Shown here one piece after another: positions 16,101 through 16,947 of a stretch of 16,947 bases of DNA. Location of the stretch: the NCBI GenBank assembly GCA_041859375.1, contig JBHEKP010000173.1:1-16947 (forward strand), read 5' to 3'. Each line of letters opens with the position of its first letter. The first letter of the stretch is position 1. The translations under genes were made by a program, and so were the position numbers. Under the pieces are notes generated by a model, which did not search any database, was not told the DNA's origin, and saw only the letters and a list, made by a program, of their open reading frames with translations. This DNA comes from JBHEKP01 sp041859375 (GTDB lineage: Bacteria > Hydrogenedentota > Hydrogenedentia > Hydrogenedentales > CAITNO01).

Positions 16101-16947
16101 GAGAGCGCCAGATCACGGCGCACCGAGCACGCCGCAAGGTAAAGGCCCCGGTATCCGTCGGAGCCGGGCGGCGTGGCTGATTGGGCGGCGCGCAGCGCCG
16201 AAAGATCCGCCAGCAGGGCCGGGTCCGGCCCCGCGCCGCCGGCGTGCGTCAGGGATTCAGCGAGGGCGGTGGTGCGCCGCAGCACCGTGCCCAGCGGGCC
16301 GCCGTCATCCTCCTGGACAAGCGCCTGCGGGTCGTAGACCTCCCGCGCCAGTTTTTCCGGGGTGGGGCCGCCGGGCCGGTGTTCCGGGTATTCCTTTTTC
16401 CCCATCCATTCAAAATCGTAGCTCCAAGCGCGGAGCACCGCGTCGCGCACCGTTTCCGGGGCGGGGGTTTTCAGGTCCAGCGCCTTTTTCGCGGCGGCGA
16501 GGGCGGCGCGCAGCGGGGCCGTGTCCTCCGCCGGGGGCAGCGGCTGGAGTTCCGCCGGCATGCCGCCGGGGATTTCCACGCCGCTTTCGGTGAACACCGC
16601 CTGGCGGGGACGAAGCGTGCCGTGGTTGTTCCTGCCCGAAAGGTCGCCGCCGGGCGCATCGGCGGCAAAGCGCCACAGGCCCAGGGTGGCGTCGTCCGCC
16701 GCCAGTTCCCCCGCCGGAACCGCCACGGGCCGGACACCGGAGGAAAGGCGCACCTCGTCAATCACGCCGTTGCAGGCGAAGCCGCCCTCCGCCAGCCCGC
16801 CGATGGCCAGCGGGCCGGGCACGCGGTCGCCCCCGGCCGGGGCTGTTTCCACATTGGCCTGCTCCGCGCCGTCCACCCACAGGCGCACCCGGTTTTCCTC
16901 CATCACCATCGCCACATGATGCCATTGCCCGTCCGCGATGACGGCGG
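13166..16947 (-). CDS. Giant LamG / hydrazine-synthase-alpha-like / diheme c-type / propeller protein, N-terminus outside window
   Basis: About 1259 residues are visible and the frame runs off the right edge (the upstream residues GQWHH belong to the domain, so a GTG at 16915 is not the start). In order: the end of a LamG/ConA-like lectin domain (GQWHHVAMVMEENRVRLWVDG, to about 16650); a helical linker; a TolB-like propeller in hydrazine-synthase-alpha-like style (about 15990-15370: DLSHDGKTIVFAW, VNVDGTGLVQLTDGDANDFS, YTRWDYVDRE); a conserved domain EDGSAYFEAP...MRSAAFVHPGEQLSC; two c-type heme motifs, CAGCH (14534-14548) and CLPCH (14381-14395); and a C-terminal arylsulfotransferase-like propeller (about 13960-13180) with repeated LPNGNILTS, LPDGNVMIG, LENGNTLIT and LKNGNTLVC. 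It is presumably exported, where heme is attached. HZS-alpha-like proteins are widespread in PVC bacteria and do not imply hydrazine synthesis. Function is unknown; electron transfer coupled to binding or oxidation of a polymer is only a guess. Confidence 0.88.
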   Translation of the reverse strand, partial: AVIADGQWHHVAMVMEENRVRLWVDGAEQANVETAPAGGDRVPGPLAIGGLAEGGFACNGVIDEVRLSSGVRPVAVPAGELAADDATLGLWRFAADAPGGDLSGRNNHGTLRPRQAVFTESGVEIPGGMPAELQPLPPAEDTAPLRAALAAAKKALDLKTPAPETVRDAVLRAWSYDFEWMGKKEYPEHRPGGPTPEKLAREVYDPQALVQEDDGGPLGTVLRRTTALAESLTHAGGAGPDPALLADLSALRAAQSATPPGSDGYRGLYLAACSVRRDLALSNPLLDFDTLLCVARGTFEGSVRSNPQTSDAQGGHFVTQYFGFNALPGGGLYLVKNYKTVPEITDLLADSVVENGRMKGRKLDHGAFATPDLSHDGKTIVFAWTANSEHKWIYSRDTSFHLFRVNVDGTGLVQLTDGDANDFSPCWLPDGRIAFVSERRGGYIRCFAAYLKVRSYTLFSMDADGGGITPLSYFETSEWNPSVNNEGQLVYTRWDYVDRENCLGTRFWISNPDGANPRAPHGNYPLPFHTFPDHTPWKVENGREWDSRFGAPLVEMSIRAVPNSPLYMFTAAPHHGSIYGSLCMLDLRPEDDHHMSQIRRVTPDEPFPETETPGRRHYKYGTPWPLSGDYYLCNVWEDLALVDRFGNKELLCDLRSLPCPQDERLRVINPIPLRARPVPPVIPSKVRSRGNPAAPPATVAVMNVYDSDLPFPEGVKVKWLRVVQNIPKTNHAMGEPLAGYERENTPRIPLGVVPVEEDGSAYFEAPVAKQLIFQALDENFMAVQSMRSAAFVHPGEQLSCAGCHEKTQSAPVRDQKPLAMRRAPSKLQPECGPVEPVSYYRQIKPIFDKTCLPCHTKEGKGPRDMSYEALKEDYTFWFSGAMFTDMTTAYSGVHGGSRTIPGRFGARASKIGQALLSDGHLKSVSGEERHQVIQWLDCNSMRLGAFTREDAQLRGELVWPALDVDPANVQGVDGTEPGLRAGFWHENTWGPYPILFSEHIHDRVAIRNKAGEIVWDYPVPHPQDVWMLPNGNILTSSYQAVREVTRDKKVVWEFTTEKPNEIPNCQPLPDGNVMIGIVGECRLIEVNRKGEIVHQVQLSTTEQTPHAQFRMCRKTPEGTYIVPFTAEGAVREYDRDGRVIREFPRKPSPVGVERLENGNTLITAGGAVTEYAPDDRVVWELLPHEIPDIQIGVLAGVKRLKNGNTLVCNWNAQNLDGKDGAHLFEVTDDKRVAWQITDARIGQMAQCQVLAEDLSGPAE

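Noticed and set aside
13991..16180. Long plus-strand frame opposite the giant gene
   Set aside because: Arg/Gly/His/Val-rich shadow translation with no domain; the minus strand carries clear LamG, propeller and CXXCH motifs.
13166..16947. Evidence for hydrazine synthesis or anammox
   Set aside because: HZS-alpha-like domains occur in many non-anammox PVC bacteria, and no HZS beta/gamma or hydrazine dehydrogenase genes are present.

Overview
This is a GC-rich bacterial chromosomal segment with twelve protein-coding genes. No rRNA, tRNA, CRISPR array, insertion sequence or phage gene was seen. The gene content is typical of environmental or host-associated Gram-negative bacteria of the PVC group or neighbouring phyla such as Planctomycetota, Lentisphaerota or Hydrogenedentota: a very large protein of the LamG / hydrazine-synthase-alpha-like / diheme c-type / beta-propeller type, secreted glycan-active enzymes with signal peptides, and a GroEL with a Cys-rich tail. 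The phylum is an inference from gene content only.

Layout, left to right. (1) 1-1230, minus strand: a membrane-anchored GyrI/TEX264-like protein, cut by the left edge, and a DinB-family protein. (2) 1231-1430: a divergent regulatory region with a perfect 10+10 bp inverted repeat and a TATAAT box. (3) 1431-4465, plus strand: a two-gene secreted carbohydrate operon, a right-handed beta-helix protein followed 2 bp later by a GH33-type sialidase with all catalytic residues. (4) 4475-8251, minus strand: a tightly packed operon read methyltransferase > secreted GH16 enzyme > RsgA ribosome-assembly GTPase > Ca2+/Na+ antiporter. The first two junctions are ATGA start-stop overlaps. (5) 8298-10104: groEL as a single heat-shock gene with its own terminator, a TTGACA/TAGGAT promoter and a perfect CIRCE operator (HrcA site) at the predicted transcription start. 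No groES is adjacent. (6) 10081-11748, minus strand: a GAF + sigma-54-interacting AAA+ + Fis-type activator. Its terminator hairpin contains the groEL -35 box. (7) 11749-11993: an intergenic region with two leftward terminator-like hairpins and the rhomboid promoter region. (8) 11994-13146, plus strand: a rhomboid serine protease and a small membrane-anchored J-domain protein, probably one operon. (9) 13166 to the right edge, minus strand: the giant LamG / HZS-alpha-like / two-CXXCH / propeller protein, whose N-terminus lies outside the window.

Two themes stand out. One is glycan use (beta-helix, sialidase, GH16, LamG). The other is protein quality control at the membrane and in the cytosol (GroEL/CIRCE, J-protein, rhomboid, RsgA). 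The least ordinary items are the Cys-rich GroEL C-terminus, the terminator sharing bases with the groEL promoter, the giant multidomain diheme protein, and the secreted GH16 enzyme translationally coupled to a methyltransferase and RsgA.
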